DNA of 64,000 nt from Tyto alba (Eukaryota; Chordata; Aves; Strigiformes; Tytonidae), in the NCBI RefSeq assembly GCF_018691265.1, contig NW_024881277.1, positions 9,427,307 to 9,491,306 on the forward strand, given 5' to 3'. Position numbers and translations under genes: made by a program. The notes beneath the pieces were generated by a model that was given only the letters and a program-made list of their open reading frames with translations, did not search any database and was not told where the DNA came from. Shown here one piece after another: positions 44,167 through 54,625 of this stretch (position 1 is the stretch's first letter; each line of letters opens with the position of its first letter).

Positions 44167-45070
44167 CCCTTACTCCAGGGGGTTGATCCCGCTCGCCCGG
44201 TGCACTTATCAGAGGAACAACGATCAACCCTGTCCCGAATTGCAGACTACGTTACCCAGCGATGGGTTGACCGCCGAGATCCCCGGCTACCGGTAGACCT
44301 CACCATCTTAAATGGCCCATCCCAGCTCATCGGCGCATTAACTCAACACCAAAAGAAAAAGGGGGATAAGGTCAAGGTACTGGAAGCGGTATACACAAGG
44401 CTACAAAAACTGGAGAACCTAGCAGAATTAATTAGAAAGGGCCGAACTCGCATCCTGCAGATTACGGGATCTGAACCGGGCAGCATACGTCTCCCCATCA
44501 AGAGGGAGATGCTTGAATGGTGCATCAGACAATCGGACGAATTGCAAGCCAGCCTGCTAACTGCAGCTCAGGATATAGCAGTGACCCCAATCAAATCGCC
44601 AGTACTGCAATGGGTGAGCCAACACGACTGGATCATGCCTTCCAAACGCAGTGAGACGCCTCTATCAAACACCATTACTGCTTTCACTGATGCTGGAAAG
44701 AAATCTAAGCGTGCCGCCGTCACCTGGTTGGAGGATAAATTATGGCACCACCATGTTTTGTCAGCTATTCCAGGGGACTCATTGCAAACGCTTGAACTGT
44801 CAGCAGTGGTTTGGGTCATCCTTTGATGGCATGATCAACGTCTCAATGTAGTAACTGATTCTTTATATGCTGCAGGAGTCCTACACCGTATAGAAGATGC
44901 ACGACTCAGGGACTCAAAAAATCCCAGATTAAATGAACTATTTTGCCGACTTCAATCTGCTTTGCAACAGCGCCAGAATCCGTATGCAGTCATTCGTATA
45001 AGAAGTCATATGTGGTCCCAAGGACTAGGGGAAGGGAATCAAAGAGCAGACCGACTCGTCACCCTAACAG
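44167..45070 (+). pseudogene. pol: Long ERVK-like element: connection and RNase H
   Basis: LSEEQRSTLSRIADYVTQRW, LPIKREMLEWCIRQSDELQA, SQHDWIMPSKRS, ITAFTDAGKKSKRAAVTW (catalytic Asp present, unlike copy 1) and LQTLELSAVVWVI. A TGA near 44824 falls where copy 1 has CGA (Arg). The end EGNQRADRLVTL carries the last RNase H acidic residue. Confidence 0.85.
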
Positions 45071-45518
45071 TGCCACTCAGCAACTTTGTCAAGGCCCACG
45101 AGGCTCGTGCTACTTTCCATCAGAATGCAAAAGGCCTGAAAAAACAGTTTAATATAACCACTGAAGAAGCAAAGGGATTGTAAGAGCCTGCCCAGAGTGC
45201 AGCCATCATGGTCCTGGCCTGGGAGTCGGAGTTAACCCCCGAGGATTGGGCCCTTGTGACCTCTGGCAGATGGATGTGACGCATGTCCCAGAGTTTGGTC
45301 GGTTAAGATATCTGCACGTCACAACTGACACATACAGCCCGTTTGTATGGGCCACGCCCCAGACAGGCGAAAAGGTATTGCACGTAGTACGCCATTTGAC
45401 GAGCTGCTTCGCTGTCATGGGGGTTCCACAGAAGATAAAAACGGACAATGGTCGGGCTTATATTACTGAAAAAATGAGAAAGTTCTGTCAGAGCTGGGGG
45501 GTTGTACACATGACAGGT
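45071..45518 (+). pseudogene. pol: Long ERVK-like element: integrase, first part
   Basis: Zinc-binding N-terminus: the histidines in KAHEARATFHQNAKG, then a frameshift at about 45178, then [10 protein letters not shown] giving the two cysteines. Catalytic core: [20 protein letters not shown] (first Asp) and [11 protein letters not shown] (second Asp). The frame is cut at VVHMTG by the solo LTR at 45519. Confidence 0.85.
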
Positions 45519-46578
45519 TGTCGTGGTTTAGGCCTGATTGTCAGCCAACCACAATGCAGCAGCTCTCTCTCCCTTCCCCTCCGGCAATGAGAAGGGACAG
45601 AGAGCCAGGCTTGGGGTTCAAGATAGGACTGGGATGGGGAAAAATCACCCTTTTATGATCACGAGCAAAAGGCAGACTCGTTAGGGGAAGGAAAAACCCA
45701 TATATTTATTACAGACACTAACAACACATAACAGAGTAGGACAGTGAGAAGCATTGCCACATCTTGAGAACACCTTCCCCCCACCCCTCCCTTCTTCCCG
45801 GGCTCAGCTCTGCTCCCGATATCTCTACCTCCTCCCCCAGTGGTGCAGGGGCAGGGAATGGGGGGTGCAGTCAGCGCTGCCACTCCTTCATCTTTGGTGA
45901 GGGGAGTGTCTGAAACTTGTTCCCCCTGCTCCATCGTGGTCCCCCTCTCACAGGAGACAGTCCTCCACAAACTTTCTCCGACTTGAATTCCTCCCATGGG
46001 CTGCAGCGTTCCCCACACTGCTCCGTCATGGGTCACTAACTTGCTCTGACTGGATTCTCTCCCACGGCTGCAGCCCTTCCTGAGCTGCTCTGGCGTGGGA
46101 CTCCCCCGCATGCTGCAATCCTCCCAGCACTGAATTACAGCAGCAGGGCTACCTTTTCCCATGAGACCCCGGCCTTCTTCGGGCACAGAACCTTGATTAT
46201 GCCGAGCAGGAGCAACAGGCCATAAATCAATGTCTGCTCCACTGTAGATCTTCATGGGTGGCAGCGGGGGGCCGCCCTGCCGTCTCACCACAGGATACAG
46301 GGGGCTCTCTGCTCCGGCACACCTCCCCCCTCCTTTCTTCCTCCGTTCCTCCACTGACCTTGGTGTTTATGCAGCTGCAGCAACTCCTCCTCACAAGTCC
46401 GAATGCACATCACCACGTCCCTTCTTAAATATGTTATTGCAGAGGCGCAGCCGATTGGCTCAATTTCCCAAACAGAATTGGAGCTGACGTGGAGCTGGGG
46501 GAGCTTCGAGAAGCTTCTCACAGGGGGCCGCCCCGATAGCCCCCTCCCCTGCCACCAAAAGACTCCACCACTCACTCA
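45519..46578 (-). mobile_element. Solo LTR (1.06 kb), copy 2, inserted in ERVK integrase
   Basis: Near-identical partner of 10931-11994, with the same ends and orientation. Integrase resumes directly after it (VIPHSPTGQAITERSHQ), which dates this insertion after the ERVK. Confidence 0.85.
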
Positions 46579-46972
46579 GGACACAGTTATTCCCCATTCT
46601 CCAACTGGGCAGGCTATAACTGAAAGATCACATCAGACAATTAAAATATATTTACAAAAATTCCACGACGTCAAAAATATCCAAGAGAGAGTAGCTAAGG
46701 CACTGTTTGTGATGAATTACCTTTGCATTTTTGGAGATTCAGATGTAGCGCCGGTTAAGAAACATTCTGACACCTCTGGGAACAACAAACCACAGGGCAT
46801 GAAAGTCTATTATAGAGACCTATCCACAGGGAAGTGGGAGGGGCCTGCTGACGTCCAGTTCCTTGGTAAGGGCTATATGTGTGTTCTTACTCCCTCAGGC
46901 TCCCAGTGGATTCCTGCCAGGTGGACTAAGGCCGCTTTGGACGTTGGACACTCTGAAGTTCCAGACTGTTAA
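46579..46972 (+). pseudogene. pol: Long ERVK-like element: integrase, second part
   Basis: SPTGQAITERSHQTIKIYLQ supplies the third catalytic residue (Glu of the DDE triad). The C-terminal DNA-binding domain follows: TGKWEGPADVQFLGKGYMCV and WIPARWTKAA, ending in a TAA at 46970. Confidence 0.85.
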
Positions 46973-46995
46973 ATTTCCTTGGGATAACTGAAGCA

Positions 46996-48290
46996 ATGTG
47001 GTGGTTTCTGTTACTGGTTTTGGGGGGCGCGAATTCGATTGGGGTTGGGATAAAGAGAACCGTGTTCGATCCAAGAGAAAATGTATGGGTAACATTAGGC
47101 TGAGCCGCAAACACTACCACCTTTTGCACTAGTCTCGCCACCCCAAGTGCGCCCTTTCTAACATGCTTGGTAGGCATCCCCCTGAACAGTGCCAACTGGG
47201 GTTCTCTAAACCAAACACTTGCGGAATATGCCCAACGCTGGAACCAGTCCAGGAACTGGTATAGGGCTTTTGCATCAAACATGAGTAGCTGGTTTGACAA
47301 ATATGATTCTTGGGCTAACCGCCTGCCCATTGGCCCACGCCCCCAGGAACTTGAACTAGTAGACTCACTGAATGCCTCTTACTGTGTTTTCCGAGATGCG
47401 TCTAAATACCCCTGCAGTGAAGGGAACCGGTACCCTTGCAAGGTCACAGTAGGAACTGAGGTATCCTCACAAGGCAGTAGCGCCTGTTGGGGAAATTGGT
47501 GTAAGTCAAACAGCCGAAACAGGCTGCATCCAACCCCTGGTACTACCACGCCCAGGAGGTTACCTCCTGGCCTATTTCTCATTTGTGGTGATCGGGCATG
47601 GCAGGGGATCCCCTTCCGACCCACTGGAGGGCCCTGCACCTTTGGGCGTCTCAGTTTGGCCTTACCCCATCATCACCCTAATAAAAACCATCCAGTTCGG
47701 CGATATAGATGCGCACTAAAGACCCTCACTAATGCCTGTGATGACAATGTCAACTTATGGAACAAATGGGAAGCAATATTCTCTTCTTTCTTTGTCCCAG
47801 GTGCTTCTGCTGCCCAAGCGCACCGACAGTTAGAGAAATTATCTTGTTGGGTGGTAAAACAGGCAAATCTTACCAGCACTGTACTTTCAGGCCTAGCCGA
47901 GGGTATGAACGAACTCCAGCATGCCATATTACAAATCGAATGGCCATTGATTTCCTACTCTTGGCGCATGGTCATGGCTGTGAGGATTTTGAGGGTATGT
48001 GTTGTATGGATTTGGAAGACAAATCGAGGTCAATTCATACGGAACTTAAACAGCTTGTAGAACATACCCAAAAGATAAAACAAGATGTGGGGTTCTTTGG
48101 ACTAGACGGACTCACTAACTGGATGGGATTAGGTGGATGGTTAAAAGGCCTTTCCAAAGTTTGGTTCTTATTCTGATCTTTGTCATTATTGGGCTTGCAT
48201 GTTTAAGTTGTGCTTTATCATGTATTAAGAAAATCTTTGAACAAACGTTGGGGCAGGCTCTGCTCGTACAAAAAGAAAAAGAGGGAACTA
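46996..48290 (+). pseudogene. env: Alpharetrovirus-like env on an ERVK backbone, broken
   Basis: Envelope glycoprotein relic. It starts with a hydrophobic signal (MWWFLLLVLGGANS), has a TGA at 47101-47103, and is then open to 48060 with many N-x-S/T sites and cysteines. An RRYRCALK-like stretch in place of a clear furin site precedes a TM subunit with an internal hydrophobic segment (FSSFFVPGASAAQAH) and CWVVKQANLTSTVLSGL. A frameshift near 47935 leads to AIDFLLLAHGHGCEDF and the C-x6-CC motif (47980-48005). A second frameshift near 48150 precedes the membrane anchor (LVLILIFVIIGLACLSCALS). The layout and motifs are those of avian alpharetroviral Env, whereas the pol is class II ERVK. One stop and two frameshifts make it non-functional. 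Confidence 0.85.
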
Positions 48291-48291
48291 T
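48269..48291 (+). other. Polypurine tract of the long ERVK
   Basis: AAAAAGAAAAAGAGGGAACTA directly precedes the 3' LTR and overlaps the env cytoplasmic-tail frame. Confidence 0.75.
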
Positions 48292-48825
48292 TGGAGAATG
48301 GCACAGAGACAAGGGTCATGAGCCCACCGAGCAGTTGTACGATCAGAGCCTGTTCTAAGGGCTGATGCTGCCTCGCTGATGCTGGGCCTCACTAGGGTTT
48401 GTCTGCAGCTGCTCGCAGCTGCTGATACATGAAGAATGTCAAGGACACTTCGGCCTTGTGTATCGTGGTGTGTCAAAAACAAGTTAAGAGGAATTAGAAA
48501 TAGTGGCCTCAGAAACTTCTTGTTATGGTAACGGTGGTCTGAGAAACTTTGTGTTATGGTACCGTTGTGTATTGAAAACAAGTTAAGAGGAATTAGAAAT
48601 AGTGGCATGAGAAACTTAGTGTTATGAGAAGCTTGTGCTGTTAGCTAAGTAGGTGGACCGTGCGAATACGACCTTTAGAGCTTAAGCCAATCAGCTAGTG
48701 ACTAGTAGGCATAATAATTATCATTGTCTGTATAAATATATGTACCCTGGTCCAATAAAGATATATGATGCTCTATCACCCACATTGAGTCCGTCTCGGC
48801 GTGTCATTCCTCCGTCGCTCCACAC
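48292..48825 (+). mobile_element. 3' LTR of the long ERVK (LTR family A)
   Basis: TGGAGAATGGCACAGAGAC to CGCTCCACA, about 534 bases. TATAAATATA at 48731-48740 and AATAAA at 48754-48759. It matches the LTR at 18042-18584 of the minus-strand copy. U3 carries an internal direct repeat (CAAGTTAAGAGGAATTAGAA at about 48480 and 48578). Confidence 0.9.
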
Positions 48826-49040
48826 AGGCATGTGACAATAAACCAGCCACAAACTGGAACCAAAAAGTGGATGAATTGACAAAAATTAGGAAAATAGACA
48901 TGAAAAATTCTTTAGACCCCACATGGTATCTATTGGGAGAATGGTTACATCAAAAAAGAAAAGATCTCTGGCCTACTGCTTTTGCCTGTATATATCTGGG
49001 ATTTTCACAGGTCTACTTTTCCATTGTGCTTTGATCTTTC
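48826..49040 (+). other. Unassigned coding-like fragment 3' of the ERVK
   Basis: An open frame reads WNQKVDELTKIRKIDMKNS, then DPTWYLLGEWLHQKRKDLWP. It looks protein-like rather than random and may be a fragment of another retroviral gene into which the ERVK inserted, but I do not recognise it. Confidence 0.35.
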
Positions 49041-50164
49041 CCACAGCAGGGCAGGAAGCTCAAGGATGTTCAATAAGGTGCCTCTGTGTTTCTCACAGGC
49101 CTCTGTTATCTAAGCACAGACATTCTACCTGTCAAGCACACAGAGGTAAACCACAATTAGTGTGATATATGTGTTTTTTGGCACCTCAGCTGCAAGTCAC
49201 TTGAGCATATTTACAATCCTCCTCGGCAATTTTCCATTCTATTCCCACAACAGGGCAACCTAATAAAAGCCAACAGCTACCTGCAGAGATGGTGGAGCCA
49301 AGCTCTCTTCTGCAGTGGCCAATGATATGACAGGGGCACCAGTCACAAACTACCTTTTGGGAGCTCTAGACTGAGCCTCAGGAGAAATAGAATGGACTAG
49401 GAGGAACATTGCTGTGATCTCCACCTTTGGAGCGCTTCGGTTTTCAGCTCTACAAAGTCACAGCCAGCCTGGAGGCTGGACTAGAGACCCCTAGAAATCT
49501 CTTCCCCACCAATCCTTCCATGAGCCTGTGCCTTGCAACATGCCCTACAAGAAGAAACTAAGACGGAGGTGAGGGCCTCTATGTCATAGGACAATTCAGG
49601 GTAAAAGGGAGCTCAGGAAGCCTCGAGTCCAATGCCCAGCTCAAAGCAGGGCCAGCTCTGAGGTCAGACCAGGTAGCTCAGTAAATGTCAACATTCACAT
49701 AGAGAGTTTACACATGAGCCAGGCATCTAAGCCACCATTACAGAAACGAAGATGAGACATTTGACCAGCTCCCTGAACACAGCTATCAGTATGCCATTCC
49801 TCCTGAGATTCCTGGGAACATCCACCTTCTTGTGCAGAAGATTCTTCTGTAAGATTCCTGGCACATCTCCAGACCAGGGGGTGCTCTAGGCTGTAAAAAA
49901 AGAAAGGAAGTCTGACTTGGGTACTGTCAACTTAATTACTAAAAGAGAGGGAGATGGAGGGATCTCAGAGCTTCCATGTCACTGCTGAAGATTTAAGCCT
50001 CTAAGAAAGAAGCTCAGAATGAAAGTTTTGATCTAACATATCTTTTTGATCATTTCACTTGTGAAGGCTCTGGTCCCCACATCCAGTCACTGGTACCCAG
50101 GAACCTGCCCTGCTTTTCCTTCTTCTCCTCCCCAAACCTGACCAAGTGATGGGAAGAAAGGAAG
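49041..50164. other. Spacer, nothing recognised
   Basis: No domain or repeat family assigned. Confidence 0.4.
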
Positions 50165-50560
50165 CAGAAAGGCCCTAGGCCTCTGTGAATCAGTGGGGGT
50201 CTGGCACTTGGAGGCCACAGTGTCATTTCATTGTACACCCCGTAAAGAACTAAGCTGGGAAGTGAGACTGAAAGCCCAAATCCACAGGGTTCATTGACAG
50301 GCAAGGCTGTGTCCGTGGCTGGTCTGGAAACCAGTACACCTCCTGCGTAGATCAAGCTGGTGTTGAAACTCTGGCTTGGGCTTCAATGGTCTCCTGGGCC
50401 CAGGGACAGAGGTGTGGGCCCAGACCCGAGGTTGGGCTGGCCAGGGACGATGGAGGCCTATGGATGCTCTCAGTGCCCTGACACTGCGCCCACGGGATCC
50501 CCCCTGGCAGTGCCCTCGAGAGGCCAAGTTCTCCTTCCCTGAGGTCCAGGGCCTGTGCTC
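50165..50560 (-). repeat. Inverted repeat arm 2 flanking the ERV block
   Basis: Reverse complement of 32046-32440, with scattered substitutions. The arms are separated by about 17.7 kb that contains all ERVs of the second block. It lacks the CR1 piece that adjoins arm 1. Confidence 0.85.
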
Positions 50561-51157
50561 TGCTCCTCTCCTTCTCCACATCCCTGGGGATCTGGGAGAC
50601 CAGGATTTCATGGTCACGCCCTGACAATGGTATTCACATCCCTGACCAGCTCTTTTGGGAATACCAGGTCCAGGTGAGCAGACTGAAAGGACTGTTTGCC
50701 ATCTGTGCTAAGAATATTTCCACAAACTCCACAAGAAACGTCCTGGGTGGTTTGCATGCTGCTGAACTACATGAGCAGTGAATACCAAGGAAACTGTGTC
50801 CTCCAGAAGAGCCAGGTTGTGTGATCCACTGATTTCCTGCGATCATTCAATTAAGAAATTGTTGACTCCTCACTCTGGCTGTATGACCTGTAAATGGCTG
50901 GGATGGAGTTGATTTTCTTCATAGCAGCCCATAGGGTGATGTGCTGTGGATTTGTTACTAAACCAGCACTGATAACACATCAGAGTTTTGGATGTTGCTG
51001 AACAGCCCTTGCAGAGCATGAAGGCTTTCTCTTTTTCCCACTCTGCCCCTGCAGCAAGAAGGCTGGGGGTACACAAGAAGTTGGCAGGGGCACAGCTGGG
51101 ACAGCTGACCCCAAAGGATCAAAGAGATTTTCCATTCCATATGATGTCAGGCTCAGA
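50561..51157. other. Spacer, nothing recognised
   Basis: No supported feature. Confidence 0.4.
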
Positions 51158-51330
51158 AAAAAAAAAAAAAAAAAAAAGAAAAAAAAATCAAAGAAAAAAA
51201 ACAAACCTAAACAAAACAAACAAAAACCACCAACAAATAATAATAAAAAACAAAACCAAAAACAAACTAAACCCCCCCCCCCAAAAAAAAAAAAAACAAA
51301 AAAACAAAAAAAACCCCAAACTCAATGAAA
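51158..51330 (+). repeat. A-rich low-complexity tract
   Basis: A run of about 22 A, followed by about 150 bases made almost only of A and C words (AAACAAA, CCAAAAA), including runs of 12 C and 14 A. Frames through it are meaningless lysine/asparagine strings. Confidence 0.95.
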
Positions 51331-51439
51331 GAGGAAAAAGTGGAGATTTTTGTAGTCGTGGCATTTGTCTTCCCAAGCCGTACTTTCCTAGCAATGACTA
51401 AAGATCTGTTGCTGATGAGACATTGTGCATGAACTCCCC

Positions 51440-51775
51440 ATTTTGCTTTGCTTGCACACGCAGATATTGCTTCACCTATTAAACTCTCTTTGTCTTGACC
51501 CATGAGTTTTCCTGCTTTTGCACTTCCAATTCCCTCCCCTGTCCTGCTGGGGTCGTGGGGGGCAGAGGACAGTGAGCAAATGACTCTGTGGGTGCTTAGC
51601 TGCTGGCTGGGGTAAACCAAACTGAACACCTACCACAGTGTCATCGTTTCTGGTTTCTCCTTTGACCCACACACATCTCGATCCATGAGCTTTCCCTCTT
51701 GTCCTGTTGAGTGGGCTGAGTGAGTGAGCAGCTGGGTGGCTGTCTGGCTGCTGGTCAAAGTTAACACACCACAGG
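51440..51775 (+). mobile_element. ERVK-type LTR 3' ends (two partial copies in tandem)
   Basis: 51.44-51.63 kb has a poly(A)-signal segment (ATTAAACTCTCTTTGTC), GACCCATGAGTTTTCCTGC, and a terminus GCTGGCTGGGGTAAACC. 51.65-51.775 kb repeats the same order (CATGAGCTTTCCCTC … GTCAAAGTTAACACACC) in a more decayed form. Same LTR type as 7590-7967. Confidence 0.6.
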
Positions 51776-51935
51776 ACCACATCAGGACTGCTGTGTCCAG
51801 TACGGGGTTCCTCAGCACAAGAAAGATCCTGACAGACTGGAGAGAGTCCTGCGGAGGCCAGAAGGATGGTTGGGGCCTGGAGCACATTATGGACAAGGAG
51901 TGGCTGAGAGAGCTGGGGTTCTGAGAAATCCCTCA
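51776..51935 (+). mobile_element. CR1 LINE fragment
   Basis: Plus-strand CR1: ACTGGAGAGAGTCCTGCGGA near 51836, GGCCTGGAGCACATTATGGA near 51874, GGCTGAGAGAGCTGGGGTTC near 51902. Confidence 0.8.
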
Positions 51936-53227
51936 GAGCCAAACTCTGCATCAAGGACCCTGGCCAGTTGGTGGGATCTCACTCAATGGATATTTTCAGT
52001 ATTTGTCAAGACAAGCCCATGAGCACCTGATCTAGCTGGAGCTGTCTGAGACGGGGCTTGGCTGAGAGACTGGCTGTGGCAAGAGCTACGGGACTTGGTG
52101 CGTCATGAGTGTCAGTAGGAAACTGGTTTATTTTTTATTAGTAATGGTGGTAGAGTTGGGTATCACTGGTGTTTCCTCTTCCAGGACTTTTCCAGCCCAG
52201 CCCAGCACCAGCCCAGCTCTCCCCACCTGCCCTGGCCCCAGGGCAGTGCCCTACCACAGGGTGCTGCAGCACTCTGGGCACTCAACCACAGCTCCAGCTC
52301 CTCGGAAGGGCACAGCAGCTCCTGGAGGTCAGACAGGGGGATCATCCTTCCCACAAGCACCAGGGCTGATGCTGGCCAAAAGGGCAGGAGGAAACAGAGG
52401 CCAGTCAGTCTCTAGCTCTGCTGCATTCATCTGGTAGGTTGTCCCTAACCTCAACTGCATTTACACCCTTCCCTTCCCCCACCAGCCCTGCTCCCCAGCA
52501 CAACACAAGAGTCCTGGCCCTGGGCCTCCTCAGGCAGCTCCTGCACCTCTCCAGTCTCCCTTTCCCATGCCCACTGCGTTCACACTGACCCCCAGGGCAC
52601 TGCAGAGTCCTTGCTTGCATATACCTTGATTTAGTGCTTTGCTTTTGGGGGATGTCAACTTCGAGGGTGTTTCACTCTGTGTGTGTCCATTCATTCCCAC
52701 CCCAGGGCATGTGGTGACCCCTACTCCTCTCCTGACCAAATTATTTTCCATAAAGACAGCTATATGCCATGAGTCCTGGCATATATGAAGCAGCCTGAGG
52801 AGGTAGTGGGGAGCTCATGCACCATCTTACACCAAGAAGAGAGCCTTTAAAAGCAGAACTTTTTGTCCAGTGGAACCCAATGGTACTGTGAGCTTAACTC
52901 TAAATACAGGGAGAACATAAAGAGAAAAGAATTTTAAAAGACCAATTCCTTAGACATTTTATTGGCAGCCACTTTGGAGGAAGAACTCAGCCTTCAGGCA
53001 CTGCACCCAGGAGATCCCATTTTATTCAAGAGCTGCTATTGGACACGTCACACCTGACACAGTGTGGTGCAAGAGTAAGACACAACAGGAAAAATCCTCA
53101 AGAGAGGTAGTATAAGTCCAGAAAATTATCTATATGTAGGATTATTACAGGGAAAATAGCAGACTCCTGGCCTAAGATAAACTCTGGGAAATGTGAAGTG
53201 ACTTGAGACAGGTTGTTGTCAGTGAAA
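51936..53227. other. OR 3' flank, no gene recognised
   Basis: About 52480-52605 resembles 19485-19610 downstream of the second OR copy. No exon was found. Confidence 0.4.
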
Positions 53228-53965
53228 CTACATCCCTTGGGGCAGTTTCCATAGGGCATCCTTGAGCTGCTGGTTCCTCATGCTGTAGGTGAGGGGGTTT
53301 ACTGCAGGAGGCACCACCGAGTACAGAACGGACAGCACCAGGACCAGGGTTGGGGAGGAGATGGAGGGGGGCTTGAGGGAGGCAAACATGGCAGTGCTGA
53401 GAACCAGGGAGATTATGGCCAGGTGAGGGAGGGATGTGGAGAAGGCTTTGTGCCATCCCTGCTCAGAGGGGATTCTCAGCACGGCCCTCAAGCTTTGTGC
53501 CTAGCACAGTGCAATGAAAACAAGGCAGCCAAATGCAACAAAGACACTAACCACGATAAGCTGAACTTCCCTGAGGTAGGAGTCTGAGCAGGCAAGCTTG
53601 AGGATTTGGGGGATTTCCCAGAAGAACTGGTCAACAGCATTGCCTTGGTGGAGCGGTATTGACAATGTACTGGCTGTGTACAGCACAGCATAGAGAAACC
53701 CACCGCCCCAGGCAGCTGCTGCCATGTGGACACAAGCTCTGCTGCCCAGGAGGGTCCCGTAGTGTAGGGGTTGGCAGATGGCAACGTAGTGGTCGTAGGC
53801 CATGATGGTGAGAATTCTCAGCTGACATAAAAAAGAAAAAGAGCTGAGCCACACACCCTTGGCAGGAGATGGCCCTAGTGTCCTGCAGGGAATTGACCAC
53901 AGATTTGGGAACAGTGGTGGAGATGGAGCCCAGGTCAAGGACTGAAAGTTTGAGGAGGAAGTGAG
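53228..53965 (-). pseudogene. Olfactory receptor (OR14-like), 5'-truncated and broken
   Basis: Minus-strand OR lacking the N-terminus and TM1. Homology starts in TM2 (HFLLKLSVLDLGSISTTVPK) near 53965. A frame change falls near 53825-53850 in TM3. The signature appears as MAYDHYVAICQPLHY, with Arg of DRY replaced by His. TM4-TM5 read through NAVDQFFWEIPQILKLA, where a conserved loop Cys is Trp. A TAG at about 53502 follows CLVFIALC. The frame then continues through [17 protein letters not shown] and TM7 PPAVNPLTYSMRN to a TAG near 53228. Confidence 0.9.
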
Positions 53966-54109
53966 AGAAGGCCAAAACTATTTCTCTTGTTTAGAGCAAA
54001 GAAGTTGTTTATGGTAGAATCCTAGTTGGTCAGCATGTTCTACTCATATTATTTTCTTCCTTTCACTCACATAGTTTAGTCAACTGCTAGGCAGAATTAA
54101 TATCAAGAT

Positions 54110-54625
54110 GTTTTGAAATATGCAACGTCTCCCTTAGAAAATGTAAGTAGGCCTTGAGATGGTTCCTTAAGTTTCCTGAGTACCCCTGATAACAAGGGCC
54201 TAAGACGCCACTGTCAAGATAATCACCTGGGAATTAGTTTAAACTGACCTTCTTGGAGCATCCCAGGGCCAAAGAATGGATGAGCTAACTGCATGACCAT
54301 ATGTGGGCAAAGGAATCCCAAAGTTCAATCACCGGACACTGTGAGGAAGACTATGAATGACCACCAGAGGGGGAAAAGGCCCTAATCCTTATTTTATCAC
54401 ACATGCTCGGACTATGTAGATAAATTCTAGGAAATCTTATGTAGATGTAGATTTGTTCTCAGAAATCCACAGAATATGTACAAGCTCACATCACATATTC
54501 TCTGTGATTGTACCTGTCTGTGGGAGCACTCGTGGTGGAGCGATCCCCAGTGCTGCCCAGCGCTGCTAATAAAGAATACCTGCTCAGCAGTTCTACTGGA
54601 TTCTAAGTGTTGAGTGAATTTCTGT
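54110..54625 (+). mobile_element. Probable retroviral LTR, plus orientation
   Basis: The stretch ends with AGCGATCCCCAGTGCTGCCC and AATAAAGAATACCTGCTCAG (signal at about 54570-54575), the poly(A)-signal and R/U5 layout of avian class III LTRs. U3 is AT-rich. The 5' boundary is not defined. It lies just beyond the truncated 5' end of the third OR, so it may have caused that truncation. Confidence 0.45.

Noticed and set aside
51100..51401. 137-codon lysine/asparagine-rich frame
   Set aside because: Produced by an A/C-rich low-complexity tract.
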